NCBI RefSeq assembly: GCF_022879595.1
Contig: NZ_CP084268.1
Coordinates: 372,001-436,000, forward strand
DNA: 64,000 bases
Reading direction: 5' to 3'
Source: Caballeronia sp. Lep1P3
Lineage (GTDB): Bacteria; Pseudomonadota; Gammaproteobacteria; Burkholderiales; Burkholderiaceae
Shown: piece after piece, positions 54,116 through 63,482 of the stretch
Layout of the letters: each line of letters starts with the position of its first letter
Position numbering within the stretch: position 1 is the stretch's first letter
The notes under the pieces: generated by a model
What the model was told of the DNA's origin: nothing
What the model saw: only the letters and a program-made list of their open reading frames with translations
Databases searched by the model: none
Position numbers and translations under genes: made by a program

Positions 54116-55270
54116 ATGTACGTGCTAAAGCTGATCTTGCGCAATGCCACGCGTCATAAGCTGCGCACCGCGTTGACCGTGCTTGGACTCACCATCGCAG
54201 TGCTCGCTTATGGCCTGCTGTACACGGTCGTCGACGCGTGGTACGCGGGTGCAGCGGCTGCATCGAATGCGCGCCTCGTCACGCGTAACGCCATATCGCT
54301 CGTGTTCCCGCTGCCGCTCGCATACGAAAACCGCATACGTGGCGTGGATGGCGTGACGATGGTTGCACGGTCCAACTGGTTCGGCGGCATTTATCGCGAC
54401 CCCAAGAATTTCTTTGCGCAGTTCGCGGTATCGGACAACTATCTCGATCTTTATCCGGAGTTCGTGATCTCGCCGCAAGCGCGGTCCGATTACCAGCGCG
54501 ACCGCAAGGGCTGTCTCATCGGACGTCAGCTTGCAACTCAATACGGCTTCAAGGTCGGCGATGTCATTCCACTCAAGGGCACTATCTATCCAGGCACTTG
54601 GGACTTCGTCGTGCGCGGCGTCATGGAAGGGCGCGATGAATCCACGATCACGCGGCAACTGGTGTTCCATTGGGAATATTTGAACGAGAGCATTCGCAAG
54701 ACCACGAAGCGAAACGTCGATCAGGTCGGCGTGTATGTGGTCGGCATTGACAATCCCGATCAGGCCGCGACGATATCGCGCAATATCGATGCCGTCTTCA
54801 AGAACTCGCTCGCCGAGACCTTGACGGAAACGGAGCAGGCGTTCCAGCTCGGCTTTGTCGCGATGTCGAATCAGATCATCGCGGCCATACGCGTAGTGTC
54901 GTATGTAGTGATCCTTATCATCATGGCGGTGATGGCTAACGCAATGGCGATGAGCGCGCGCGAACGCACCGTCGAATATGCGACGCTTAAGGCGCTTGGC
55001 TTCGGTCCGGGCTTTCTCTCCATGCTGGTCTTTGGCGAGTCGCTTGCGATATGCGCAATCGGCGGCGGAATCGGCATGTTGGCGACGCCGCCGGCGGCTG
55101 TCGTATTCCAGCATGCTACAGGTGGCGTCTTTCCCGTCTTCAAGGTGTCGCACGAAACAATGATGCTGCAGGCCGCATGCGCGTTCGTGGTGGCGCTCGC
55201 GGCCGCGATCGTCCCCGCCGTGCAGGCAAGCCGCGTGCGAATCGTCGAAGGCTTGCGGGCGATCGGCTAA
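54116..55270 (+). CDS. FtsX-like/MacB-type ABC transporter permease
   Basis: A 384-residue permease with one N-terminal helix (about residues 18-38), a large periplasmic domain (about 40-250) and three C-terminal helices (RVVSYVVILIIMAVMANAMAMSARERTVEYATLKALGFGPGF is the FtsX-like start). The mechanotransmission type works with a periplasmic adaptor to drive export of peptides, lipids or drugs. It pairs with the second permease gene 10 bases downstream, forming a heterodimer. Confidence 0.85.
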   Translation: MYVLKLILRNATRHKLRTALTVLGLTIAVLAYGLLYTVVDAWYAGAAAASNARLVTRNAISLVFPLPLAYENRIRGVDGVTMVARSNWFGGIYRDPKNFFAQFAVSDNYLDLYPEFVISPQARSDYQRDRKGCLIGRQLATQYGFKVGDVIPLKGTIYPGTWDFVVRGVMEGRDESTITRQLVFHWEYLNESIRKTTKRNVDQVGVYVVGIDNPDQAATISRNIDAVFKNSLAETLTETEQAFQLGFVAMSNQIIAAIRVVSYVVILIIMAVMANAMAMSARERTVEYATLKALGFGPGFLSMLVFGESLAICAIGGGIGMLATPPAAVVFQHATGGVFPVFKVSHETMMLQAACAFVVALAAAIVPAVQASRVRIVEGLRAIG

Positions 55271-55280
55271 GGAAGCGACG

Positions 55281-56447
55281 ATGGCCATTCCCGTCTCTTA
55301 CGTTGCGCGCAATCTCTGGGCGCGCCGTCTCACGACGATGTTGACCGCAAGCGGCCTTGCGCTCGTCGTGTTCGTGTTCGCGACTGTCCTCATGCTCGAT
55401 GCGGGCCTCAAGAAGACGCTGGTATCGACGGGCGAGCGCGATAACGTGGTTGTCATTCGCAAGGGCGCGGAAACGGAAATTCAAAGCTCCATAGACCGCG
55501 CGCAGGCTAACGTGATCGAGATGCATCCCGCTGTCGCGATGACTGATGCAGGCAAGCCGTTCGCATCGAAAGAAACGGTGGTCCTCATCTCGCTTACCAA
55601 GCTCGGTACGAACACGCCAGCCAACGTGGTTATTCGCGGCGTGTCGACGGCAGGCGTGCAACTGCGCCCGCAAGTCAGGCTCACGGCAGGCCGCATGTTC
55701 AGGCCCGGAGCGTCCGAGATCATCGTAGGAAGCAGCATTGCCAAGGGCTTCGCCGGAACGCGCATTGGAGAACATTTGCGCTTTGCACAGCGCGACTGGA
55801 CTGTCGTCGGTCATTTCGATGCGGGCGGCAGTGGCTTCGACTCGGAAATGTGGGGCGATGTCGATCAACTCATGCAGTCGTTTCGTCGCACGACTTATTC
55901 GTCGATGATCGTGCGCCTCGCTCGCGGCGATGCCTTCGAGCGTTTCAGAAGCGATATCGACGTCGATCCGCGCCTCGCCGACGAAGCTAAGCGCGAGCAA
56001 GTCTTCTATGGCGATCAGTCCAAGGCGCTTTCGACGTTCATCAATATTCTTGGCTTTACGCTTTCCACTATCTTTTCCATTGCCGCGATGATTGGCGCAA
56101 TGATCACGATGTACGCGTCGGTGGCTAGCCGCGTCGCGGAAATCGGCACCTTGCGCGCGCTCGGCTTCAAGCGCAGCGACGTGCTGCTCGCCTTTCTGCT
56201 CGAAGCGTTGCTGCTCGGATTCGTGGGCGGCATGGCGGGCCTGTGCTGTGCCGCATTGATGCAATTCGCTTCCTTCTCGACGACGAATTTTCAGACCTTC
56301 GCCGACTTGTCCTTCCGCTTCATTCTCACGCCGTCGGTCGTGATTCGGACTGTGGTCTTTTCGCTCATCATGGGCTTCGTCGGTGGCTTCCTGCCTGCGC
56401 TTAGGGCATCGCGGATGAACATCGTGGACGCATTGCGCGCGCGTTGA
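55281..56447 (+). CDS. FtsX-like/MacB-type ABC transporter permease
   Basis: A 388-residue partner permease with the same architecture: helix near residues 20-40, periplasmic domain, then ILGFTLSTIFSIAAMIGAMITMYASVASRVAEIGTLRALGFKRSDVLLAFLLEALLLGFVGG and the final helix before NIVDALRAR. It is similar in size and topology to the preceding permease, so the operon encodes two distinct FtsX subunits. It converges on the DUF2278 gene 14 bases away. Confidence 0.85.
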   Translation: MAIPVSYVARNLWARRLTTMLTASGLALVVFVFATVLMLDAGLKKTLVSTGERDNVVVIRKGAETEIQSSIDRAQANVIEMHPAVAMTDAGKPFASKETVVLISLTKLGTNTPANVVIRGVSTAGVQLRPQVRLTAGRMFRPGASEIIVGSSIAKGFAGTRIGEHLRFAQRDWTVVGHFDAGGSGFDSEMWGDVDQLMQSFRRTTYSSMIVRLARGDAFERFRSDIDVDPRLADEAKREQVFYGDQSKALSTFINILGFTLSTIFSIAAMIGAMITMYASVASRVAEIGTLRALGFKRSDVLLAFLLEALLLGFVGGMAGLCCAALMQFASFSTTNFQTFADLSFRFILTPSVVIRTVVFSLIMGFVGGFLPALRASRMNIVDALRAR

Positions 56448-56461
56448 ATGCGCTAATTCTC

Positions 56462-57130
56462 TTAGACGGGATTGCCGCTATCATCGGTCTTCGTCGCTTG
56501 CGTGGCGAAGCGAACGAAGAGCGCGAAAGTCTCGCCGTCCGAGAAACGGATGAACAGTGCGCCGTCGCCGTTGATGCGATTGTCGTCTGCGAAACGCCCT
56601 GAATTTCCCTGCATCATATGAATGTCGTGGACGCCGCGGCCTAAGGAAAAGACCAGCGGCTCGCGCGTTGCGTAATCGTCGAACTTGTCGCCGATGGCGA
56701 CTACCACCGCATGCGTGTCTGCCTTCGCGCGCTGAATCTGTGCGTCTAGCAAGGCGGAAAGTGTGCCGCTGTTTCCGTCCGGGGCGATGGGGGCCATTCG
56801 ATCCAGCGGAAACAGATCGTCGCGCAGATAGTCCAGTCCTTCACCGTTTTCGCCGATGCTTAAAGCAGTGAATCCTTGGGCGCCCGCAAAGCGCTTCGCC
56901 AGCCCGAGCTTGGTATCGTTGGCATAGTGTTCGTCGCTGTAGGCAAGCACCTCGCTTCCCTCCACCGAACGAATATTCACCGCAATGCGATACGGCGTGC
57001 CGGCTGCATCGACCAGAATCTCGTAGTGCGGTGAACTGCCGTTAGGATTTTCTTTTCCGTCCGTGACGCGGCCAACCAGTGCGCCATAAACGTACTTCGA
57101 TGCAGCGGGGCGAAATCGTTCCATCGTCAT
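56462..57130 (-). CDS. DUF2278 (YukJ-like) family protein
   Basis: A 222-residue soluble protein of the YukJ/DUF2278 family. Recognisable segments are YVYGALVGRVTDGKENPNGSSPHYEILVDAAGTPYRIAVNIRS, the FSLGRGVHDIHMMQGNSGRFADDNRINGDGALFIRF motif with the conserved DIHM-QGN. The family has no established biochemical role. The start ATG 57130 follows AAAGGACGG. Confidence 0.75.
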   Translation of the reverse strand: MTMERFRPAASKYVYGALVGRVTDGKENPNGSSPHYEILVDAAGTPYRIAVNIRSVEGSEVLAYSDEHYANDTKLGLAKRFAGAQGFTALSIGENGEGLDYLRDDLFPLDRMAPIAPDGNSGTLSALLDAQIQRAKADTHAVVVAIGDKFDDYATREPLVFSLGRGVHDIHMMQGNSGRFADDNRINGDGALFIRFSDGETFALFVRFATQATKTDDSGNPV

Positions 57131-57315
57131 ACCGTCCTTTGGGTCGCAATTTCATAGACCTCTGAGCCAGTCGTCGCTTAACTGCATGAGCGACGCCCTC
57201 AACGACAACGTTTGCGGAATCTTTTACCACGTTACCTGCTGCAAAAGACGACAAAACGAAAGCGGCTCGAGCAGCCAAGTGGTATCTTGCGAAAACTTCA
57301 AAGCGGGGAAGTCCC

Positions 57316-57588
57316 ATGCGCAGCCATCTCATCAATGGCGCGGCCAAATCAGCGCTCGACGCGCAGATCATGGCGTTCGTGTCCAAACAGGCGGCGTGTC
57401 CACCGGGGCCGAGCGTCGACTTGCGCGTGGGACTCAAAAACGAAGGCGGCGCGCTTTACCGGATCATCACGGCCAATGGAATGATCGAGTTGATTCGCGC
57501 CGACAAGTTCCTTGCGAGCCTTGGGTGCCTCGAAGAATTCACCGACGAATTCGACTGCCTCTTCAGCGTGCCCGCTATGCGCATTTGA
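57316..57588 (+). CDS. Hypothetical protein (90 aa)
   Basis: A 90-residue soluble protein with no recognised family: charged N-terminus, RVGLKNEGGALYRIITANGMIELIRADKFLASLGCLEEFTDEFDCLF as the core. GGGGAAG precedes the ATG. It lies alone between two leftward genes and could be spurious, though the composition is coding-like. Confidence 0.45.
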   Translation: MRSHLINGAAKSALDAQIMAFVSKQAACPPGPSVDLRVGLKNEGGALYRIITANGMIELIRADKFLASLGCLEEFTDEFDCLFSVPAMRI

Positions 57589-57616
57589 ACAAAAGCGTTC
57601 ACGCTTTACCATTGAC

Positions 57617-60094
57617 TCATGCGCGATAAGCCGCCGCGCGACTTCCATTGATCGCAAGCACTTCACCCTCGGGCGCGAAGTGTCCATTCGCACTGCGCGC
57701 AACGAGCGGAATGCGTCGGCTGGTCCCCGGGGCAAGATGAAACCAGTCCATACTCGCGTGGTAGTTCGCATCGACCACATGGACCCAGCGCGCAAGTTGC
57801 GTAGTGGATACTTCAAGAAACCAACCGTCATCGCTTCTTTGAACGGTCGCGCTCAAGCCCAGATCGTGGCGTTCACTTACGGAGGAATCGGGGAAATGAA
57901 AAGCCTCTGAAAGCGTCACCCCGGAATCCGCATCCAGCAGTCGGACGTGCGTTGCGTCATGAGCACGCGGGCCAAAGCGGTATGCGTAAGCGATGTCGAA
58001 GAAAGCGCCGATCAACTCACTCGAATTGATACGTTCGACACTGCGCGGCGCCAAGACGATCTCACGCGAACCGCCTGCGACCTTGACAGCGCCATCGCGC
58101 AGGCAGGTCAATTCCACGCGAGCGCGAATGTCCCGAGCGCTCTCGTTCACCATATGAACGTCCAGGCCGTCGAGGCCTTCATCGGTGACAACCACTTGTA
58201 CGGGCTGCAGCACACGAGCAAGACCGTGCAGCGCGCTCTTGGGAACGCCGAACGCATCGATCACGCCCCAACCCGCGCCCGCGCGCAGGTCCAGCAAATT
58301 CCACACGATGCCGCCGGCACAAGACGAGCCCTTGCGACGCCACTCCGCGAAGACGGCGCCCATGACATCCGCGACCACAGCGCGCGACAAAGTCAGATAC
58401 CGCTCGGGATCTTCATACCTCACGCGAGCGACATCGATGCCATAGAGCGTGCGCAAATAGTGCTCGCGCACATCGTCGAAATCCCACGCCGCGCCAGGAT
58501 CGCGCGGCACGCCGATTTTCCAGCGCGGTTCGTGCGGTCGCGATGCGTTAGGCACGGCGCGCAAGGCTACGTCGTCCGGTACGTTGGCGAATGCGAGGCA
58601 CTCGGACGCGAATCGAACTTGTGCGCGACGCGCATCGTCGAAAGGGCGTTGATAGGCGCCTACGCCGTAGTAGTGCGTGACACCGCCGCGAGTGCCAAAA
58701 GGCATTGAAACTCTGTCGCCCGATGCCGCGCTCGGTGAATTGACAACGTAAGGAACATCGGGGCGAATCGCGGCGATGATCGAAGGCAATTGCGCGGTGA
58801 AGAGCGGCTGCTGATAGGCGTCGAAAGGAAGTCCAAGCATGGCCGCCTGCTGATGCACTTCGCTTCCACCGCACAACACCGCAAGCGATGCAAACCGGCG
58901 TGTGCGCCTGAGAAAGTCTTCCGCTTCACGCTGTACGCTGAGCGTGAATGCTTCATCGGTCGGATAGTCGAAATTGGCAAAAGCGAAGTCCTGCCAGACG
59001 AGAATGCCATGTGTGTCGGCAAGCTCGTAGAAAGCGTTCGATTCATAGAGCGTCGTGCCGCTTACCCGAATGATATTGAGTCCCACTTGACGGCAATGCT
59101 TGAAAATCGAATCGAGCTTTTCGCGCGGGGCATCTAGTGCGACGATATCAGCCGATGTCCAGCACGCTCCGCGAGCAAAGACCGGTACGCCATTCACTAC
59201 GATCTGAAAGCCTGCGCCATCCGAACCGCGGTCGATCTCGATGGTGCGAAAGCCGACTTCGCCGAGCGCAATCTCTTCATACGATGCGCCAATGAGTTTT
59301 ACGCCATAACGCGCCGGTTCGCCGTGCGTATGAGGCCACCAAAGGCGTGCTTGCGGCACGCGTACGCGCGCGATGGCCGTATGCGCGTCCTTCCAGGCAA
59401 GCGCGGCGGACACCTCGCCACACGCGATGCGCATGTCGCGGGGCGCTTGCGCATGGAAGAACCGCACAGTGACATCGAGCAGACCGTCGGCGCCATTGAC
59501 GCGCGGTGTCATCTCCACGCGATCAATCGACGTTTGCGACTCGCCGATCAATTCGACAGGACGCCACGGACCGACTGGCTGAATCGTCGGGCACCAGCCT
59601 GGCATGTGGCCGAGCAGCGTCGTGCGAACGTTGCGCAAGGTCGCGGGTTGCGCGAGCTTGGGCCGCCAGCGCGCGCGGCCGCGCTTAGCCGCAAGCGCTG
59701 CTGCAATCGATCGAAAGCAGATAAAGAGCGTCGTGTGACCAGTGAATTCGATATCGAGTTCGTGCTCGACAAACATCGAATCGGATTCGAGCAGCTTGCG
59801 CTCGTCCATCCAGATTTCGGCGACCGTCGCGAGTCCGTTGAAGCGCAAGCGCCGCTTGCCGTGCGCGTCTAACGTAATGCGATACCAATGATCGGAGAGT
59901 GCAAAAGGCTGCGCGAGCGCGTCTTCTTTAGCGCCTGCCGCGCGATGTGCCGACGCAATCGTTCCCGGCACCGGTGCATCGATCCAGTTCGTGTAAGCGT
60001 CGAGTGCAGCAGGCGTGGCGCATGCGCCCGCAGGGGTGCTCACGCATTGCCAGCCGGCGTCCAGGCGGCGCGGCGCGAACGGCGAGACGTGCAT
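57617..60094 (-). CDS. Glycoside hydrolase family 2 / beta-mannosidase-like protein
   Basis: An 825-residue GH2 protein with the usual order: sugar-binding jelly roll (about residues 10-185), immunoglobulin-like domain (about 190-290) and TIM barrel (from about 295; GACWTSADIVALDAPREKLDSIFKHCRQVGLNIIRVSGTTLYE, ILVWQDFAFANFDYP). The acid/base glutamate is in CGGSE (E412), where mannosidases normally have CGNNE, and the nucleophile in RFASE (E498). No signal peptide is visible, so it acts in the cytoplasm. It is the last gene of the carrier-protein operon, 61 bases behind DUF1839. Substrate unknown; activity is plausible but not certain with the changed acid/base motif. Confidence 0.78.
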   Translation of the reverse strand: MHVSPFAPRRLDAGWQCVSTPAGACATPAALDAYTNWIDAPVPGTIASAHRAAGAKEDALAQPFALSDHWYRITLDAHGKRRLRFNGLATVAEIWMDERKLLESDSMFVEHELDIEFTGHTTLFICFRSIAAALAAKRGRARWRPKLAQPATLRNVRTTLLGHMPGWCPTIQPVGPWRPVELIGESQTSIDRVEMTPRVNGADGLLDVTVRFFHAQAPRDMRIACGEVSAALAWKDAHTAIARVRVPQARLWWPHTHGEPARYGVKLIGASYEEIALGEVGFRTIEIDRGSDGAGFQIVVNGVPVFARGACWTSADIVALDAPREKLDSIFKHCRQVGLNIIRVSGTTLYESNAFYELADTHGILVWQDFAFANFDYPTDEAFTLSVQREAEDFLRRTRRFASLAVLCGGSEVHQQAAMLGLPFDAYQQPLFTAQLPSIIAAIRPDVPYVVNSPSAASGDRVSMPFGTRGGVTHYYGVGAYQRPFDDARRAQVRFASECLAFANVPDDVALRAVPNASRPHEPRWKIGVPRDPGAAWDFDDVREHYLRTLYGIDVARVRYEDPERYLTLSRAVVADVMGAVFAEWRRKGSSCAGGIVWNLLDLRAGAGWGVIDAFGVPKSALHGLARVLQPVQVVVTDEGLDGLDVHMVNESARDIRARVELTCLRDGAVKVAGGSREIVLAPRSVERINSSELIGAFFDIAYAYRFGPRAHDATHVRLLDADSGVTLSEAFHFPDSSVSERHDLGLSATVQRSDDGWFLEVSTTQLARWVHVVDANYHASMDWFHLAPGTSRRIPLVARSANGHFAPEGEVLAINGSRAAAYRA

Positions 60095-60155
60095 AGCCTT
60101 TCCTTGAAATTCTTGAAGGCAAGACTTGGGCCGCGCTAGGCGCGCGGCTCAAGTC

Positions 60156-61148
60156 TTAGAGAAAGCGCGCGGCAAGCGGCTCGATGACCTTGTCATACGA
60201 TGCTTCGAGAGAATCGAGACAATCGTTGCAAGGGTCCACGCGAGAGCGCATGCGCGCACGGGCGAGGCGGAACTGCATGACCATCGCTTCGCTGGCAATG
60301 GCTTGCGCGCTCGCCTGAATATCGCCGGGCACATCGATGCCGTGCGCGTTCAGCCACCCGAGATACTTCGACAGCAGTTCGAAATTAGAACCGAGCTGCC
60401 GCATGATGTTGAATGTATAGAGGTGGTAATACGCGACATCGCGTTCGAGCAGTGCACGCAAGTGCTCAGGAAATTCCGCGCGCCATTGCGATACTGGATT
60501 CACGGAAGGCCGATCGACGAGACGCAATTTGAGTAGTTCGATCGAGCGTTGCACGAGTGCATCGCCATCGAGCGGCGCGCGCGCACGCTTGACGAACTCC
60601 ACGTAAGGGAAGAGTGCATGCACGTCGCTGGCAAGATCCGGCATCAGGCGGAAGACACCTTCGTAGTCTTCGTTCGATAGCGAGAAATAGCCCGCGTTAT
60701 GGAAATACGTGATGCGCTTTTCCTTCGCATCGATCGAATCGATCGCGATGGTCGTCTTCGAATGCGTCTGACGGTAAGCGGTTGCGCGCGTATCCGGCAA
60801 ATAGAACGCGTCTACTTCAGCGACCACCACATGCCCGCGTTTCGTCTGCTCGCAAACATGCGCTTCGAGCGTGTCATAAATGGCCAACTCTTGCGCCTGC
60901 AAGCCATAAAGCCTGCCGATGTCATCGAGCGAAAACTTCGGGAACGTGAACTGGTCGCCCTCGAACGCTTGCGTTACCGTAAAGCCAAGCGCTGCATGCG
61001 GATCGCAGCCGAAGTGATGCAACAGCTCGATCCACAAGTCGACATAGCAGTTAGTCTCCAGCCAGACGCGCTCGCCGCGATGCAATGCATGGCGGCTCGC
61101 TTCGTCTTCCGTGCCGGTCAGCGCTACTTCGGGCGAGCGCGCGTTCAT
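60156..61148 (-). CDS. DUF1839 family protein, candidate aminoacyl-carrier-protein transferase
   Basis: A 330-residue soluble protein of the DUF1839 family. A near N-terminal Cys (C34 in WLETNCYVDLWIELLHH) is followed by VDAFYLPDTRATAYRQTHS with D113 and H129. That Cys then D-x-x-Y-L-P...H order resembles the BtrH-type acyltransferases that move acyl groups from carrier proteins to aminoglycosides (family knowledge, similarity judged by eye). It starts in an ATGA overlap with the ligase gene (start 61148 chosen for this; the longer frame upstream lies inside the ligase). It probably accepts the aminoacyl group made by the upstream genes. Confidence 0.72.
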   Translation of the reverse strand: MNARSPEVALTGTEDEASRHALHRGERVWLETNCYVDLWIELLHHFGCDPHAALGFTVTQAFEGDQFTFPKFSLDDIGRLYGLQAQELAIYDTLEAHVCEQTKRGHVVVAEVDAFYLPDTRATAYRQTHSKTTIAIDSIDAKEKRITYFHNAGYFSLSNEDYEGVFRLMPDLASDVHALFPYVEFVKRARAPLDGDALVQRSIELLKLRLVDRPSVNPVSQWRAEFPEHLRALLERDVAYYHLYTFNIMRQLGSNFELLSKYLGWLNAHGIDVPGDIQASAQAIASEAMVMQFRLARARMRSRVDPCNDCLDSLEASYDKVIEPLAARFL

Positions 61149-62212
61149 GCCTCTTTGCCCAGGTTCGCGAGGCCATCGGCGATGATCGGCGCAGCATTGC
61201 CCCACAACAGTTCGCGCACGGCGGCCGGCCACGCTCTCACGTCTAGGCCATGATGACGGAAGAGCCCAAGCGTCGTGCGCTCCATGCCAAAGCCCACGCA
61301 CGCGGTATGCGCAACGCTGTCGTCTGCCTGACGGATATTCCAGAGCTCGCCGAAGTGCTCCATGTGATAGTTGAACGACAGACACGCAGTCGGGCGGTCA
61401 GGCGTCGCAACCGGAACGAGCAATTCGAATTTCAATTCCTGTGCGCGCTGGCTATCCGCGACAATCTTGCCGCCGCGTCCAAAGAACGGATCGTTGGCGA
61501 GATCGATTTCGAATGGCAATTGCAACAGACGCACGAGGAGCGAGCCGCGGTCGATCCATTTCTGACGGAAGGCCATGACCTGTTCCGGGCTGCCTACACG
61601 AATATATTCGCGCATGCGGAACATCTGCATGCGGCCCGGATCGATGGACGGCTCATGACGGAAACAATAAGAGAACGCATCGAAAGTCGCGCCGTCCTTA
61701 GCGAGATTGCCGCGCTTCGCAACCAGCGGATAAATCGGATAGCATGCGGCCGGCGTCAGCACGAGGCGAGTCGGCTTTTGCTGATCCATCCATTCGTCGG
61801 AACGCTCTTCTTCTTCGCCGATATGAACGATTTTGTCGAGCGCTTCGAGCAAGCGATGATGTCCACGGTCGTTGCCCTGGAACGAGTGAATCGTACCCGC
61901 AAGATTCGGGAAACTCTTGAGGTATTCGCTGTCCTCGAAGTCGCGGCGACGCATGGCGGGCGGAAAGCGCAGCGCTTCTGCGTGCTGGTCCGCGCCGAGC
62001 AGCGTAATGGCCTGATTCAGGCGCTCGACGACATCTTCGAAGACTGCGCTACGGCCATAAAGCCCGTCTTCGCCGGTGTCGATCAGAATGCCCGCTTCCA
62101 TCAGGCGATCGCGCAAGGTCACGTCCGATTTGTCGTACGCGGCTTGCGTCGCTTGTCCTTGTGCTTGTTCTTCAGCCGGCATGATCGCGGCTTGTTCGGT
62201 CGGCATGTTCAT
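61145..62212 (-). CDS. Amino acid--[acyl-carrier-protein] ligase (class II aaRS homologue)
   Basis: A 355-residue homologue of the catalytic core of archaeal-type seryl-tRNA synthetases without a tRNA-binding domain. Class II motif 2 is SYCFRHEPSIDPGRMQMFRMREYIRVG (R185, E187) and motif 3 GFGMERTTLGLFRHH (R312). C157, E202 and C305 have the spacing of the zinc-binding Cys-Glu-Cys triad known in aa:CP ligases. These enzymes adenylate Gly or Ala and load it on the phosphopantetheine arm of a small carrier protein. The start at 62212 lies 4 bases behind the dehydrogenase stop; a longer frame adds 12 residues. Confidence 0.87.
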   Translation of the reverse strand: MNMPTEQAAIMPAEEQAQGQATQAAYDKSDVTLRDRLMEAGILIDTGEDGLYGRSAVFEDVVERLNQAITLLGADQHAEALRFPPAMRRRDFEDSEYLKSFPNLAGTIHSFQGNDRGHHRLLEALDKIVHIGEEEERSDEWMDQQKPTRLVLTPAACYPIYPLVAKRGNLAKDGATFDAFSYCFRHEPSIDPGRMQMFRMREYIRVGSPEQVMAFRQKWIDRGSLLVRLLQLPFEIDLANDPFFGRGGKIVADSQRAQELKFELLVPVATPDRPTACLSFNYHMEHFGELWNIRQADDSVAHTACVGFGMERTTLGLFRHHGLDVRAWPAAVRELLWGNAAPIIADGLANLGKEA

Positions 62213-62216
62213 GTCT

Positions 62217-63482
62217 TTATAGGGTCCCCGTTGCGGCGCGCTGCGCAAGCAGCAGATTCGCCGTATTCAGTTCGATGCGGTCATTGCTGATCATGAGCGG
62301 TGCGGAATGCAGATCGCGCAGATGGCGCCCCACGCTAAAGGGCGTATCGTTTTTATAGCCCGCCATGCCGCATATCATCAGTGTCTCTTGCACGACTTGC
62401 AGCGCGGACTGCGAGATCGCGAGCTTGAGCATGTTCAGGTCCGATGCGATTCCGATGGATGCGGTAAGCGGCGCATCGATGTCCTCTGCATGATTTGCCT
62501 GGCGCGCAATGCGTTCGCGCTGTGCTGCTTCGACGCCTGCAAGCGATTCACGCAGGCGTGCCTGCATCATCTTGACGAGCGTGACTGCCTGCGCAAGGCG
62601 CGATGCCGATGGCGGCAACGCGCCGGGCTTGCCGCGCGCCTGATTGCGAAAGAACTGATGCGCGCGATTCACCGCGTCCGATGCAATGCCGATCCACACC
62701 GCAGACCACAGCGTATGCGACACGGGCAGCATGCTTTCATCGGCGATCTTCGAGAACGGCACCGGAAGAATCTGCTCTGCCGTGCCGCTTGCAATCAGTC
62801 GATGTCCTTCGCTGCACGTACCGCGCATGCCGAGCGTGTCCCATGTGCCGCGTTGTTCGAGCGTGCACGTCTCGCGCGGTGCCACGATGAGTACTTGATC
62901 CGAAGGCGGCGCATCCGGATGACGTCGTGCCGTCACGAGAATGCAGTCCGAGTGCTTGCCGTATGAGATCGTTGGCGCGAGCTTCTCGATGGTGAAAGCG
63001 CCATCGACGAGATCCACCGCGCATGCGCTCGTTCGCATGTTGCCGCCGATGGTCTCCTCCGATGTCGCCGATGCGAGCAGCAGCTGCTCGTTCACCATGC
63101 GCGCGAGGAAATCTCTCTGCCACTGCACGTTCGCGCCATGATCGACGATGCAGATCACCTGGCTCTGATGCATGGCATAGATCATTGCCGACGATGCGCA
63201 GCCTTGAGCGAGCGTTTCGCACAAGCGCGCGACGCCGGAGAGCGCAAGCCCATCGCCGCCATGAATCGCCGGGACCATCGCGGAGAAGAGCCGCTCTTCG
63301 CGCATGGCCGCGACTGCCTCAGCGGGAAAGCGCGCTTCCTTGTCGACTGTATTCGCATATTTGGCCGCGATGGCGGCCACGCGCTGTGCCGCTTCGAGCA
63401 GTTCGCTTTCGCTGCGCGGCGCGGCGCTGCGATCGATCTGCGCCAGTTGCGATGCTTCGAGTTCGTGCGTGGCGGCGTTCAT
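62217..63482 (-). CDS. Acyl-CoA dehydrogenase-like flavoprotein
   Basis: A 421-residue member of the acyl-CoA dehydrogenase family: AQGCASSAMIYAMHQSQV and LLLASATSEETIGGNMRTSACAVDLVDGAFTIEKLAPTISYGKHSDCILVTAR form the flavin and substrate site, and SIGIASDLNMLKLAISQSALQVVQETLMICGMAGYKNDTPFSVGRHLRDLHSAPLMI the C-terminal helices with the catalytic region. In carrier-protein operons such enzymes oxidise the tethered acyl or aminoacyl group (as PltE does for prolyl-CP). It overlaps the carrier gene by 4 bases and precedes the ligase by 4. Confidence 0.83.
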   Translation of the reverse strand: MNAATHELEASQLAQIDRSAAPRSESELLEAAQRVAAIAAKYANTVDKEARFPAEAVAAMREERLFSAMVPAIHGGDGLALSGVARLCETLAQGCASSAMIYAMHQSQVICIVDHGANVQWQRDFLARMVNEQLLLASATSEETIGGNMRTSACAVDLVDGAFTIEKLAPTISYGKHSDCILVTARRHPDAPPSDQVLIVAPRETCTLEQRGTWDTLGMRGTCSEGHRLIASGTAEQILPVPFSKIADESMLPVSHTLWSAVWIGIASDAVNRAHQFFRNQARGKPGALPPSASRLAQAVTLVKMMQARLRESLAGVEAAQRERIARQANHAEDIDAPLTASIGIASDLNMLKLAISQSALQVVQETLMICGMAGYKNDTPFSVGRHLRDLHSAPLMISNDRIELNTANLLLAQRAATGTL

